This document shows positions 1-11,628 of a stretch of DNA of 40,611 nucleotides, piece by piece. The notes under the pieces are model-generated. The model did not search any database. It was not told the origin of the DNA and worked only from the letters and a program-made list of their open reading frames with translations. Numbering within the stretch: the first letter of the stretch is position 1; the number at the start of each line of letters is the position of its first letter. The DNA is from Podaxis mareebaensis. Taxonomy: Eukaryota; Basidiomycota; Agaricomycetes; Agaricales; Agaricaceae. The stretch is from positions 1 through 40,611 of the forward strand of contig JAEUWP010000007.1 in the NCBI GenBank assembly GCA_018524725.1, read 5' to 3'. The translations under genes and the position numbers were made by a program.

Positions 1-55
1 TTCAAAGAAAACAATGAACAAGAATAGTGGAAACATAATTAGTAAATGTATAGCG

Positions 56-1049
56 AACATTTACTGAGTTCATAACAGGCTCACACTTCAGGATGCATGA
101 TCAAGGGCTCTAGTATGGTATCCTTCTGATTCTTGGTACTAGTGAGCTACAATGTGAGTTCATGAATGCAGGACTCAATAAACAGAGGTCATTAACACAG
201 GAAATTTCCAAATACTTTGCCCAATCTGCTCTGGATAAACAGTTTGAATTTTGATTTTTGGGTCTGCAAACTCCTCTGGAAGCTGATCAGGTGAAATGTG
301 TGAAGAAGCAGGGCAGACTGAGTGAGCCAGGGACAATGATGATCACCCTTTCTTGACCTCAAACCACCACCATTGATTTTTTGTGAGTTGATTCTATTGG
401 TTACATGGTTGAAAATATGTCTAGCAAAGCAACTACATCTATGCAAGTCATTGGGGCTTCCTCACCCCATGATCCTTCTCTGGAGGGGTCAATTTTTGCT
501 GAAGACAAGACATGTAGTTGTGGGTTGTCATTCATGAAATCCATTGTTGAAGCCTTCAAATTACCAAAGACTATCAAGAAACAAATGTCTATCACCTCAA
601 TTCAAAGTGAATGAACCAAGCAGCACATCCTGGCCAAGGCTGCTGCCCAGGTAGAGGCTGACACTGCCTCTGCTGACTATCAAAATATTTTGTCTGATGA
701 AGAAGAGGGGGGGGGATGATGCAGGCAAAATTGAAAGCTCAGATGAAGAACCTCTGGCTACAACAGTGAAGGACATCACTGCTCCTCATTATCCATCCAA
801 GAAATGAGTCCAGGAAACTGCCCCCACTTACACTGAAGCTGCCATTGAAGAATGCCCCCAGACTTGGGCAGAACAGGTTGAAGACTTTGCCAAGATGATC
901 AGCCTCTCTCAAGGGGAGGTTAACAAGTTCTCTACTAGCCAACATGTAACAGGCAGTCTTGTTTGCACCTATGTACCAATCACCTTTGATGCATCTCACA
1001 TATGTTTGTTCCTCTTGCTATGTATGTAGAGTATCTCTTTTATGTTGCT
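56..1049 (+). repeat. CpG-free decayed coding repeat (transposon relic)
   Basis: By eye there is no CG dinucleotide from 56 to 1049, although flanking single-copy DNA has many, while TG and CA are abundant. A broken plus-strand reading frame can be followed from about 405 to 1030. It carries TGA stops at 612-614 and 805-807, and a frame change at a nine-G run (707-715). The residues around these breaks look protein-like: an acidic Asp/Glu-rich stretch, then an Ala/Glu-rich helical part. TGA stops are what deamination of CGA (Arg) codons would leave. I read this as an old methylated or RIP-like mutated mobile-element gene. The family is not recognised. 1050-1420 is a CpG-poor transition and then the 3' flank of the next gene, with nothing else visible. 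Confidence 0.6.
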
Positions 1050-1420
1050 CGAATACCATTGACATCATCATATGTATATCCTGCAACTTGAGAGTTTACT
1101 GCTGTAAGTGCTGGGCTTACATTTTTTTATGTATCTTTGCAATCATATTCACAATCACACAACCATGCAACAATGCAACCTCACAAATGCTCGATTGCCA
1201 GCAACTCGCTCAACAACCCAAACAAGACAATTAGTCGCATATTTATCTCATTTCTGGCCGTCCTACGTAGAGAGATCAATTGCAAGACTCCACAATTCCC
1301 CAGTGACTTATGAATATCCGGTACATGGAATTCGCAAGGTATAGCTATAACGGGGTTATACATATGAACATATTATGACCCAGCCTTCGTCGGGCGACGG
1401 GGGATAAGCTTGAAGGAGAA

Positions 1421-2264
1421 CTAGAATGCTTTGGAAACTGTGTTGTAGAAAGCCGTGCCTTGGCTGACGGCTATCTCAAGCTCAAGTTTGGATGGCCTTC
1501 GGGAACCGTCAGGACCAGCCAGCGTGCCAGCACCCCAAGGAGTACCTGAAATATAGATGACATCAATATCCGGTAAAAAAAGAAAGACTCATGAACACAT
1601 ACCACCGTGAACCTCTTCGATGTTTGTTAAGAGGGAGTACGCGGTAGCATAGCCGAATGGAACATAAATGATTCCATGATGGGTGAGAGTGGAGAGGAGG
1701 TTCATCGCAGTAACCTCCTGACCGCCACCTAACGCGTTGGTGGAGATAAAAAGGCCTGCGTATTTTCCAGAGAGAGCGCCCTTGGCCCAAAGTGGACCAG
1801 TCGCATCCCAAAAGGCCTAACGATAAGTGGTGTGTAATTCTGAAACATGACATCATCCGTGGAGAGATTGCGACATACCTTCCATTGGACCGGCATGTTT
1901 CCAAAGCGAGTAGGAATGCCGAACAGGAAAGCATCGTACTCGGTCAAAGAATCGACGGAGGCGACGGGATAGTTAGGCTTCGGAGGGGCACGCACAATCT
2001 TCAAGAGGTCTTCTGTGAGTGTCTCAGGAACCCTATCAAATCCGAAATTAGTGCCATTGATTTACAAGGAGAGTACATTTCACGAACTGAAGAATTGTTG
2101 CCTGTCCTCCTGCGCTTTCAATGCCTGACTTGATGGCCTCGGCGACTATAGCAGGCACGATTTATGTTCAATCTTTATCCACCATAATTTTCTCTTCGGT
2201 ACCTACGTTCACCAACGTGGCCATATAGTGTGTAGATAATGATAGCGATCCTCGGAGCAGGCAT
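1421..2264 (-). CDS. NAD(P)H:quinone oxidoreductase, WrbA/Pst2 flavodoxin-like
   Basis: Five exons assemble in phase to 200 aa: 2264-2213, 2145-2088, 2032-1879, 1816-1603 and 1545-1421. Introns are GT-AG of 55-67 bp. The first ATG (2264) gives a short N-terminus running straight into the flavodoxin beta strand and the YTLYGHV phosphate-binding loop, where FMN binds. Exon 3 carries the family sequence [11 protein letters not shown]. Exon 4 carries FWDATGPLW and the Gly-rich GGGQE loop, and exon 5 the WGAGT..PDGSR signature near the C-terminus. Family members are FMN-dependent two-electron quinone reductases of the cytosol or plasma-membrane eisosomes in fungi, used against quinone and oxidative stress. 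Length fits the family. Two donors are only moderate (GTTCGT, GTGAAC), but both are forced by conserved residues. The gene looks intact. Confidence 0.93.
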
Positions 2265-3955
2265 TATGAATTTTGAGGCCGGTTTGCGGGTTTTAGAAGG
2301 TGGGATGAGACGGAATCACGACGTACTGAGACTCGGAAACCACGGTTATATATACTGGACGAGCCTGAAGTGCAATGAAGAAAGCCAGGTTGGGAAACTA
2401 GTGCGTCCCGACTGGTCGACGGGTACTGACGCTATGTCAACGTACCATGTGTACGGATACGATCCGGGGGAAAATTTTATTCCCTTGCCTGTTGTGGGGA
2501 TTTACTCTGGGCTTATCGTGGACTCTGGTTCGAAAAGTCCCTGTAATAGCGTAGCACTCCTGACGCCGACATGTCGCAATTCGCGCTGTTACAGATCAGC
2601 AGATGAGTCTTTCGTATAGAGAACATTGACCCTGGTCGGGCTGGCACACATCAGGGATTGAACACGTAATAACAAAGGTAGATGTAATGGATGGAGGATG
2701 ACATTTCTGTGGGTGCTAATACATAACTGGCCTTTTGATAAGTATCTACTGCGCTGTTAGTCAGCTTTGAACAGTCGGTCGGAAGGACGTCGCATAAAAA
2801 ACCCCTTTCAAGGGTAATGAGTCTTTGTGATGATAAAATCAGTGTGCGCGCTATTTGTAAGGTTTGACGGACCCAATGACAGGATGATGACAAAATCGGC
2901 GCGAGCTATTTGTAAGGCTTGATACAGACCCAGGATGATAAGATAACCCGATCCTCTAAGCGAGTTGTTCATTGGAAATACAATTAACCTTAAGAATCCT
3001 CAGATGTTGAATTGTGCATAGCGACTAGTTTCTCATGCATTCAACTCATTTAGGTTCTTCTTCTCAGTGAAGTACGGCCCGAAAGTCAGACGTCAGGCAC
3101 ACAAGATCGAATTCCCAGAAGTTTGTCAGACTGCAACGATGACTTTTACATACCTATTATAATACCATCGTTGTCACTATCAGGGTCGGTTAACCTAGAA
3201 GAGAGGCGAGAGAGAGGCAGGTGGGACATGCTTATTCATCCAACACCAGGAACATAATCAAGATGTGCTTATTGCGCAATTGATTTGTTATTTTACCACA
3301 CGAGTGAGGGGTGTAGGTGTTGAACATAGGTGACATGCTTGATGGCTGAAAGTCTTTACTATATTCCTAGTCTTCTATCACCCAGTGGGGGTGCTGCATA
3401 CTCTCACTGTTTTACCCAGCCATCGCTCTACCTCAGCAGCCTTCGTGAGTCCACTTCCCGATTGACCTCAACCCCCCCCAACCGTAGTCCTTTTGACTGC
3501 TTCGTGCGCTATCAGGCAGGGTGTCCTCTTTATGTTCGCATAGTGACTCTATATAGCCTAGCCACGGCGCGATGGATCTCGAAAAGACTATTGCTTAATG
3601 AATTGGTGAGCATTCACTCAAATTTCCTTTCGTCAAGACCTAGCACCAGACAGGTCGACCGGGTGTAAAGCGGACGCCGATTTCTAGAACGACTGTGCAT
3701 TCAAAATTCATGGACACCAGAAGAACGTCAGAATCATACGTTTAGCCATCCCTCATGTTGCTTAGCTCACTCTTAACGAGAACTTCCCATCAACGGCACA
3801 AATGTTCGACGCGCTTTCCTAGTCAAAAGAGCTTATATTAAAGTCTAGCTTTCTTTGATAATCCAGGGGTCTGAACTTGTGGAGGCAAACTTTACCGAAA
3901 AAACAATCCGATTGTTTACACGAAATCCAATTCGACACTTATACCTCTACAAACC
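2265..3955. other. Gene-free interval, 1.7 kb
   Basis: It holds the upstream region of the quinone reductase, a short diverged direct repeat (2829-2933) and the 3' flank of coronin. The open frames here (for example 2239-2619 and 3330-3668) lack family motifs, splice continuity or credible composition. I see no gene. Confidence 0.6.
2829..2933 (+). repeat. Diverged tandem direct repeat, two ~52 bp copies
   Basis: Copy one is 2829-2882 and copy two 2883-2933. Both begin GATGAT, share the core GCTATTTGTAAGG and end near ACCCA/GACCCAG. A third copy appears to start at 2934 (GATGATA) but is not continued. The copies differ by substitutions and small indels. No function is evident. Confidence 0.7.
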
Positions 3956-5798
3956 TCAGATATCCATCTGTAAGGCTTGGGCAGCCTTTCGTGCATTCGC
4001 GCGTAGCGACTCAACTTGCAACTCAAGGTTCCTAATCTTCTCCCTGGCATCACGCAACTCCGAATTCAGGCGAGCGTTTTCCTCTTTCAGTGGAGAAGCC
4101 TACGATCCCGAGTTATGGAAAGTCAGAAACTTGGAACAGATGATGGCTTCTCGGACCGGATCACGTACCTCATCATTAGAATCATGATCGCCACTCACAA
4201 CGGATTTGGGTTCTACATTGGTGGGTGCAGCCGAAGGGCATGAGGGCCGGGCCGGTTCCGGTGCAGGAGCGGGGGCGGGGGCTGGGACAGGGGCAGCGGT
4301 CGTAACTGTTGGGGTAGTGAAGGAAGGTGCGGGTGCTGGAGAAGGTTGGGAGCCAGAGATGGTAGAGCCGTCGCCGAGGTTCACAAGATTAACGGGCGCA
4401 AGCTTGCCATTGAAGAACTCGGATGCAGAGAGGGAGGGTTCTAGGGATGGAGCGGGAGGGAAGATATCAGATTGGAAGCTGTCAGCCTGGCGTGGGCAAT
4501 CAGGACTCAGGCAAGGTTGACACTGAACAAAGAACATACTTTCCGCGGAACGATGAAGGCGATAGGCTCTATCGTTGACGCATGCAACTTGTAAGCGCGG
4601 GCAATCTCACACTCGGCTACGTTGAGAGCGCGACGAGGAAGGAAGCAGACACCACGTTGGGGGTCTGACGACTTGTACTCAGCCAGTGCGAAGAGGTTGT
4701 CGTTCTCATACTCGTAGTAACGAATATTGCCGTCACTGGGTGACTGACATCAATGAACGCAAGAGGATGGATAAACAGCGCACGTACCCCTTTCCAGCGA
4801 GGAACAAGATATTATTGTCTGACCAGAAAGGCATCATGACACCAGCTGTCTGATCGATTGTCATCATTTTCAAATTGTTGAGACTCCCCGTTTCCCAGAT
4901 CCCGACCTGACGGTCTGACATTTTGCTGAATCCAGTTGTCGCGATCCTATCGTGTTCTCCCATCCAAACGACGCGCGAGCCCTTGATACCACCGTGACTA
5001 TCAGCAACACGAACTGGTTGTCCACCGCTCCTAGGATCAAAGATACGGAGTTTACGGTCACGACACGTGGTTGCCAACAGCGTACCCGAGGGGTTAAAGC
5101 ACAAACTTTGAATCGCGTCACCGTGGCCGGACAAAACAACACGAGGATCTTCTGGGGCGGCGAGGTCCCAAAGCTTGACTGTGTGCTCACCAGAGGCGGT
5201 GGCAAGCACCTGCGAAGCGGTAGGATGGAAAAGCACCTGACCGATCTTTCGTGGCGACGCGTCGACACGGAGGACAGGATCGAAATCTTGAGGAACCCAT
5301 CCGTCTGTTCCCCACTCTTCAAACATTGACGGCTCCACCTTCCAGATCATGGCCTTGCCATCTTCACCACCAGATGCGACGATAGAGTCGCTGTGTGGTG
5401 ACCAATCTGTATCAAGGACAGGGGCTGAGTGACTGCGCGCAAGCGGTAGCTGATCCGGCAGCTTGTGAGGGAAATTGTTGATGCCATGGAACGGGGAAGG
5501 TAAAGGAATGATAGCAAAAGCGCCACCGCCAGACGAGTTCCAGTTCACACTAAGGTATTGCTGGTATCAATTAGCAATAGTCGGTGTATTTCATTTGAAC
5601 TACGATACTTACCCCGGAGGCTGAGACAAGATTAGTATCCCAGGCACTGTTGGTCACTTTGACGTTCTCAATCCCGTGTTCCTTCTTCGCTGGCTGTCCG
5701 AACACATGTCTGTTTGACTTGGACGTCAAGACGAGTGATCAAGGGGAGATATCGAATCCGCCGCACCGATACTTTGACGGACGAACGAAACGCGACAT
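3956..5798 (-). CDS. CRN1: Coronin, actin-binding WD40 protein
   Basis: Six exons join in phase to 519 aa: 5798-5767, 5709-5613, 5560-4788, 4735-4540, 4486-4169 and 4099-3956. The start MSRFVRPSKYRHVFGQ is the coronin N-terminal signature. WD40 blades follow (HSAPVLDTDWSPHSD, SGEHTVKLWDL, GHGDAIQSLCFNPSG). Next come the coronin-specific blade ending in DGNIRYYEYE and the conserved VPRKADSFQSDIFPPAPS segment that closes the propeller. A Pro/Ala-rich linker (mostly A-P repeats) leads to about 48 C-terminal residues with a heptad-like coiled coil (LKEENARLNSEL) expected to trimerise. Family role: binds F-actin and Arp2/3 at cortical actin patches. Length is normal for fungal coronins and no lesion is seen. 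It is divergent from the T-protein gene. Confidence 0.96.
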
Positions 5799-5982
5799 AT
5801 TACTTGAGGATGACTGGATTTTATGGGTAGAAAGAAGAAAGGAGAGGGAGGCAAAGCCAGCGTGGATGGGAGGACGATGAGCATCGCGTTGGAGACGATA
5901 TCAGGTCAGGGACCAATTTATTACATAATTAAGCATGTATTTTTTGGCAACCGGCAATGAGCAGGCACAACTTGTTCCGTCC
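5799..5982. promoter_or_regulatory. Shared divergent promoter, CRN1 / GCV1
   Basis: Only 184 bp separate the two start codons, so regulatory sites must be shared or overlap. A CCAAT box on the plus strand at 5913-5917 lies 66 bp upstream of the T-protein ATG. A purine-rich stretch (5829-5860) lies nearer coronin. Position is seen directly; promoter function is inferred. Confidence 0.55.
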
Positions 5983-7593
5983 ATGGTCTTCCTACGCGCT
6001 GCCTCCCTCCTCAGAGGAAAATATCCGTCCGTACTACTCAATGCAAGACGGGTGGCAACGGAAGCAAGCCAAGTGAGTAACACTCGAATTTCCAGATATA
6101 ATAAGTCTCATTCGGTTCACAGTTGAGGCGAACAGGACTATATGATTTCCATATCGAAAATGGGGCAAAGATGGTTCCGTTTGCTGGCTACTCCATGCCG
6201 CTGTCGTACGCGGATGTTGGTCAAAGTAGGAGCCGTCAAGTCTCTGAAACTCGTTACCCCCCGTTGAAATTCCGCAGTTGCTAGTCATAACCATGTACGA
6301 ACCAAAGTCGGGCTCTTTGATGTAGGACACATGGTTCAGTCCAAGTGCGTTTTCTCTCTGGGCACTGACTATCCATCATTGACGAAGAGTGTATAGTTTC
6401 CGAGGTGGAACGGCCACAGAGTTCCTTGAATGGCTTACACCCTCGTCACTCTCGTCGTTGAGCCCATATTCGTCGACTCTATCTGTGATTCTCAATGAAA
6501 AGGGCGGTATCATTGATGATACTATTATCACCAAGCATGCTGCAGACGCCTTTTATGTCGTTACGAATGCTGGCCGCAGAGAGAGAGACCTTGCATGGTT
6601 CAAACAAAAACTCGAGGAATGGAATGCAAGCGAGAAAGGTAGGGAAGGGCCTGTGGAGCTGGAAGTGTTGGAAAACTGGGGTCTCCTCGCCTTGCAAGGT
6701 ACGTTCTCACTATTCTTGACCTGCGTAATCTAACTGACTCCTTCCGGGCTCCAGGCCCCGAAGCTGCATCTTACCTCCAAACCCTTACATCATACGACCT
6801 GCGCGGTCTGACATTCGGAAAGTCCGCCTTTGTTCCGATTGAAGGTTTCAACCTTCACGTTGCCCGCGGTGGATACACGGGTGAGGATGGTTTCGAAGTG
6901 AGTAATTGCACCACCTCCCCTCTACGTCCGTCACGACAGCTTCCCACTCCACTGAACAGATTTCCATCCCACCTTCGCAGACCATTGAGGTCGCAAGGCT
7001 TCTCTCCAAGGCCCCAGTCCAGCTAACTGGTCTCGGCGCGCGGGATAGTCTGCGATTGGAGGCTGGCATGTGTCTTTACGGCAATGACCTTGATGAAGAC
7101 ACGACCCCAGTGGAGGCAGGGTTGACCTGGGTCATTGGCAAAGACAGGAAGGAGAGCGGAAAATTCATTGGAGCTGAGGGTGTTCGTAAGCATCTCAAAG
7201 AGGGTCCTCCCAGGCGTCGCGTAGGGTTGATTGTTGAGGGCGCTCCTGCGAGACGTACGTATCCCCCGAGTACCGGAATTTCCTGCCTTGCTTATTGACC
7301 ATTCCTTGTTCACATGTACAGAGGGTGCTAAGATATTCGCGCAGGCCGGTGGTGATCTTCTTGGTGAGTATGATTTTCATTTCTGTCAGGATCCACGTTG
7401 GTCACGATCTTCCCCAGGCGTTGTAACGTCAGGTATTCCAAGCCCAACCTTGGGAAAGAACATCGCAATGGGGTATGTGAAGAACGGTTGGCACAAGAAG
7501 AACACGGAGGTGGAAGTTGAGGTCCGCAACAGGAAACAGAAGGCAGTGTTGACACCAATGCCATTCGTGAAAACGAACTACTGGAGAGGCTGA
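5983..7593 (+). CDS. GCV1: Aminomethyltransferase, glycine cleavage system T-protein
   Basis: Eight exons join in phase to 405 aa: 5983-6072, 6123-6225, 6278-6344, 6397-6698, 6755-6897, 6960-7254, 7322-7363 and 7418-7593. The protein transfers the methylene group of aminomethylated H-protein to tetrahydrofolate, releasing ammonia, in the mitochondrial glycine cleavage complex. The N-terminus is Arg/Ala-rich without acidic residues for about 27 residues, as in a matrix presequence. T-protein blocks then follow: [74 protein letters not shown] and the C-terminal [20 protein letters not shown]. An in-frame ATG at 5935 would add 16 residues. I prefer 5983 for its CCATGG context and the amphipathic leader. 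No lesions. Confidence 0.96.
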
Positions 7594-10078
7594 ATGCTGT
7601 GAATTTTGTCTGCTTCTGCCAGTGTCTGCTGTTGATCTTATCGCAATTGGACATTTCCATTCTTATGCGATGTCTCAACATTTCCACGAAGTGCGTTTGA
7701 CATCTGTATTCTGATGGCTTCACGCATGGGCGAACGTTTTGATCACGTGAATCATAATCACACCGCATTATTATTGGCTGTCGCAGATGAGCCATTGGCC
7801 TGTAATCCCCACGGCACCGCCTAGAGGTACTTCGTTGATGCCTCCATCAACAGGGCAGTGGAAAAAAACTTCCCGAAACTATGGTCGAGACTCCTAAATG
7901 TCTCGGCTCGCCTCGACCGACACGACCAGCAAATCAGGCATGATGGTGAATTTTCAAACAACCACCGACGAGTCTTCTCGAAGCTTCATTAGCTTGCGAA
8001 CATTGATAATTCCTTCCGGCACTCCCTGTCGCAATAAGATGTTTTCCGTATCCCGTTGCTCCAGACGAAATGAAAAAGAAATTAGAGAGCTGAGCGTAGG
8101 GGAGGGAAACCACCATGGGGATGCACCGACGCTCACCTCGCCTGAAGATGAACTACATTACTTGGCTGTAGGTATCTCGTTATTAACCCCAATCATACTT
8201 ATCCTTACCGCGGAGACCGCTGGCTTACGGGACGTTGGGAACGTTGTGTATAAGTTATTTATCGCACATGTCAGTAGTTGCATCAGGAATAACGAGATAT
8301 ATTTACCCTGGGCGCCGCCAACGCACGGCTACTATCTTCTTCATCACCTTCGCCGTCAAAGTCTCATTTAATCCTGCCCGCGAAAACTTACATCGCAGGT
8401 GCGCGTGATCCCGTAATTCCACCGTTGTCGCTGTTCACACAATGTTTTTGGACTCTCTGACGGCATCCTGCAAACGGTGTCTCTTCGTTGGAGCTAGCAC
8501 CTGTATATCGCGTCAGTAATACGGTCAGGTGTTCTTCCTGTCCGACAAGAAGACACTACTTTCGTGTCATCCATGACGCTGTTTGTCTCCCCCCGAAGGG
8601 CGCATTTTCTCCGCAATTTTTACACCTTCTCCGCATAGCCAAGTCTTCACTAGACAGACCCTGCGAAGATGAGAACTACCCGATTTCGGAAACGCCTTGA
8701 CAACGTACATCTCTACTTTGTTGGGCCGCAGCAAATCCCTCAAGGCGACGCCGGAGCTCCATTACCCCAGAACGTGTAATATATGTTCTCGGCACCTGTC
8801 GGAAATCTAACCGCAAGGTAATGGGCAAAACATTAGCGATCTAGACGTCGGCTGCAAGCCACTACCTCCCATCTTCATGATGTGCTGAAATCACCTTAGG
8901 TGAGGCACAACTTCTACGGCGGCAGCCGAGACGGAGGTCTATCTTTAGCTCTTAAAGCCGGAGACTAGTCCGATTTTGAAATTCTATGTACTAATCTCAA
9001 AAGAAGCATCGGAGGAACGTGCTGGCCAGGTGCTGACCAGGTGCTGACCACAGTTAATGAAGGTGAGATATCCCATTGTAAATGTGAACGATCAATTACA
9101 TTCGCACCACTCCTTTCTCATCCTAATGCTCTGACGACTCCGGTGGAAGTTTACCCTGACTTGCTTACACGCTCGCCTCGAGGAAGGAATCGCAGGGAGT
9201 TTGGGCACCTTGACAGGAATGATGGTGGCCCACACTTCGGAACTCATACGCTGTACATCGCACGTACCTAAACATACACATATTGTCCCAAGACTCGCGG
9301 TCCTCCGCGGCCACGCCTGTGCTCCTGATGTTTTGAGGCGCATGCGTCAAACACTGAAGCGTACAAATACATCCTTGGGTTTTCACGACTGTCGAAGTGG
9401 AGCCGAAGAGAAGTTCAATTGTCAATAATTATCAAAAGCCCAGGTACAGGGTACTTATCAAGCTCCCTTGTTGACGGAGATCATGGGAGATCACGAAGAT
9501 CTATGTAGAATGAGGCGTTCGACGCTCCCTTTGATGATACCTGTGCGCACATGGGGAATTAAGATCCCGGCCTCAATAAAGCGACAGGCACCCGGATAGA
9601 ATTTCTGAAATTTAGCAGGTCAGTTTCGTTGGGAAGGGCTATCTTTGCCGTCCCTCCGAGTCCCTCCGGGGATCGAATCAGGAACGCTCCAAGGTAAGCC
9701 CCATGAAATGAAAATCAAGAATCACTAGACCGCGATTCGAGACCAGCAACTCACCTTCCTTAGAGGGAGATAGAAGTACGCACCCGCTATTCTTGGAACT
9801 CACGCGCCGGGTGCTTCCTTTCGGCTTAGCCTCATGTTGTTGCTCACTAGCGCAAGAGCACAAAATCAATCAGTTGATCCCGCTGTCAGGGGTCAGAACT
9901 GACACTCAGATTTGGAGATTGAGGGTGGATCTGACAAGAGTCTTAACTCATGTTGACTAATCGGGATATGTTCTTTCACCGGTTTGCCGAACCTCAGTCC
10001 AGTGGGTGGGCCTTTGACTGCATGACTATCGGAGCCCGAAAATAATTCAACCACCAATGAAGACAGTCTTTCAAACTG
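7594..10078. other. Gene-free interval, 2.5 kb
   Basis: It contains the GCV1 3' flank, an 11-bp triplicate repeat at 9019-9051 and the far upstream region of the hydrophobin array. Several open frames (7898-8371, 8488-8700, 9041-9271) show no domain, no convincing splice chain and unlike composition. Base composition is ordinary with normal CpG, so this is not the repeat type seen at the window ends. I see no gene here. Confidence 0.5.
9019..9051 (+). repeat. 11-bp direct repeat, three copies
   Basis: The units are GTGCTGGCCAG, GTGCTGACCAG and GTGCTGACCAC, back to back. It is a minor minisatellite about 1.1 kb upstream of the first hydrophobin ATG. Confidence 0.85.
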
Positions 10079-10086
10079 TATAAAAG
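10079..10086 (+). promoter_or_regulatory. TATA box of hydrophobin 1
   Basis: TATAAAAG lies 84 bp upstream of the ATG. The same octamer sits 84 and 83 bp upstream of the other two hydrophobin genes, which supports a real core promoter. Confidence 0.8.
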
Positions 10087-10162
10087 GACTCCAAGTTTCG
10101 CCCTAATCCTCAGCTAAGGAGCTCTACCAGCACTTCCAAAGCACCAACAGTCCTCAGTAACA

Positions 10163-10622
10163 ATGTTCGCTCGCGTTGCCACTGTCTTCACATTCTTGTT
10201 CTTCGTCCTCCCCATCCTTGCTGCTGCCAGTGCTGTTCCTCGCACCGATACCCCTCCGCCTGCCAGCCAGTGCAACACTGGTAGCCTCCAATGCTGTAAG
10301 AATACATTAACCATCATGAAGTTTATCTGATTTGTTTCTGCAGGCAACCAGGTCCAATCCTCGGATAGCAGCATCGTCGGCGTCCTCGCTGGCCTCCTCG
10401 GCATTGTTCTTGGGCCTATCGATGCCCTCGTTGGTGTCAACTGCAGCCCGATCAGCGTTATTGGCATCGGAGGAAACTCCTGGTTAGTACCCTCAATGTT
10501 GTGAAGCAAATCAACAATTGACTGATGATTCTTGCAGCTCTGCTCAACCCGTCTGCTGCACGGGCAACAGCTTCAACGGTCTCCTCGTTCTTGGATGCAC
10601 CCCCGTTAATATTAACCTTTAA
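10163..10622 (+). CDS. Class I hydrophobin, copy 1
   Basis: Three exons (10163-10295, 10344-10482, 10538-10622) give 118 aa. The N-terminus is a clear secretion signal ([20 protein letters not shown]). The mature part has the eight-cysteine order C-CC-C-C-CC-C: SQC, QCC, VNCS, NSC, VCC and LGC. The hydrophobic loop between the second and third cysteine groups ([23 protein letters not shown]) is long, as in class I. Such proteins self-assemble at air-water interfaces and coat aerial hyphae, fruit bodies or spores. It is first of a three-gene array in the same orientation. Unlike copies 2 and 3 it lacks an intron in the last coding segment, so it is the outgroup within the array. Confidence 0.96.
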
Positions 10623-11544
10623 GCGACGGTACTTCCAAGCTGTGCCGTACCATCAGATATTTTCTTATAAGTGATCGAGTCGGAAATGTCGTGGCCCAGA
10701 CGTATCTTGAAATAAAGACGGAAATTTTGATTTTGACAACCATTTCACTTAGTATGATTAACCGAATTTGATCTTGAAACGATGCAATGATTCCTATGGC
10801 CACCCAAACAACTGGTCGATGAAGTACACAAAGATTATCCTAACCACACAAACGTCGCAAGTGTCAATACCGACTCTATGAAATTCGGACCTCCCGCTGA
10901 AGCATTTCGGGAAGGGGGTATGATCTCACGTTTTGTCAGGAAATTTATTTGCGAACAGGGACTGCCACGGTCACCAACTCCATAAAGCATGAAATCAATA
11001 GTTGTGATCGCCCCAGTCAAATCAATCAACAAGGTTACAGCCAAGGCCTCGGTCATACTGGGAACCTTCCTTACTTTTGAGAATAAACATACGGCATGGA
11101 GTGTATCTTCGGGGGTCGAGACGGCACCATTACCACGTTGTAAGCCTTACTACTTCCGCTCCACGGACGCTATGTACCGGGCTTCGGAGGCCATTCCGGA
11201 AACGTGAGTAGTGAAGCCCTTGGCTATCAGCTAGCGATAGTTGGTTTGGTGAAAAACATGAATGAATTAGATATGAAGTCAGTACAAAACGTATGACCAC
11301 TCCATTGCCGCTAGAGCTGCCCAGACGGAATACCGCGGTGGAAAGGAGGCCTTCAAACTCTTTAGCGGGACCATCTAATTATGTGAGTTGTCTGATTGAA
11401 AATCTCCCGCAGTAGGAATTCCGATCCAAGCCAATTTCGGCTCTATAGTCCCCGCAAAAGTGTCGAGCTAAGTTCTTTCAGCGAACGCAATGTTAAATGA
11501 AAGCTAGAATAAATTTTGGATATATTTTGAGGTGAGGCATCGCG
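10623..11544. other. Spacer between hydrophobins 1 and 2
   Basis: The part from about 10985 belongs to the duplicated unit that recurs near 12815. The open frame 10989-11207 has a counterpart at 12820-13011, but the two copies differ by indels that do not preserve a frame. I therefore take both as upstream DNA, not genes. Confidence 0.6.
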
Positions 11545-11552
11545 TATAAAAG
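11545..11552 (+). promoter_or_regulatory. TATA box of hydrophobin 2
   Basis: TATAAAAG sits 84 bp before the ATG, inside the block GAGGCATCGCGTATAAAAG shared with the promoter of copy 3. Confidence 0.85.
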
Positions 11553-11628
11553 GGGGCTTACCTCGAGGCTGAACCTCAGTGAACTAGCCTCTCAGTTCTA
11601 CAACTCAACAACAGTTAATCTTTCCAGA

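Noticed and set aside
2033..2087. Apparent frameshift at the QVPETL junction of the quinone reductase
   Set aside because: Using donor GTTCGT at 2087 restores the conserved residues in phase, so the gene is intact.
7898..8371. 157-codon plus-strand open frame
   Set aside because: No domain, no splice continuity, no orthologous-looking motif; composition looks random for GC-balanced DNA.
10989..11207. Small ORF upstream of hydrophobin 2 with a counterpart at 12820-13011
   Set aside because: Homology comes from the segmental duplication; indels between copies shift the frame, so protein selection is unlikely.
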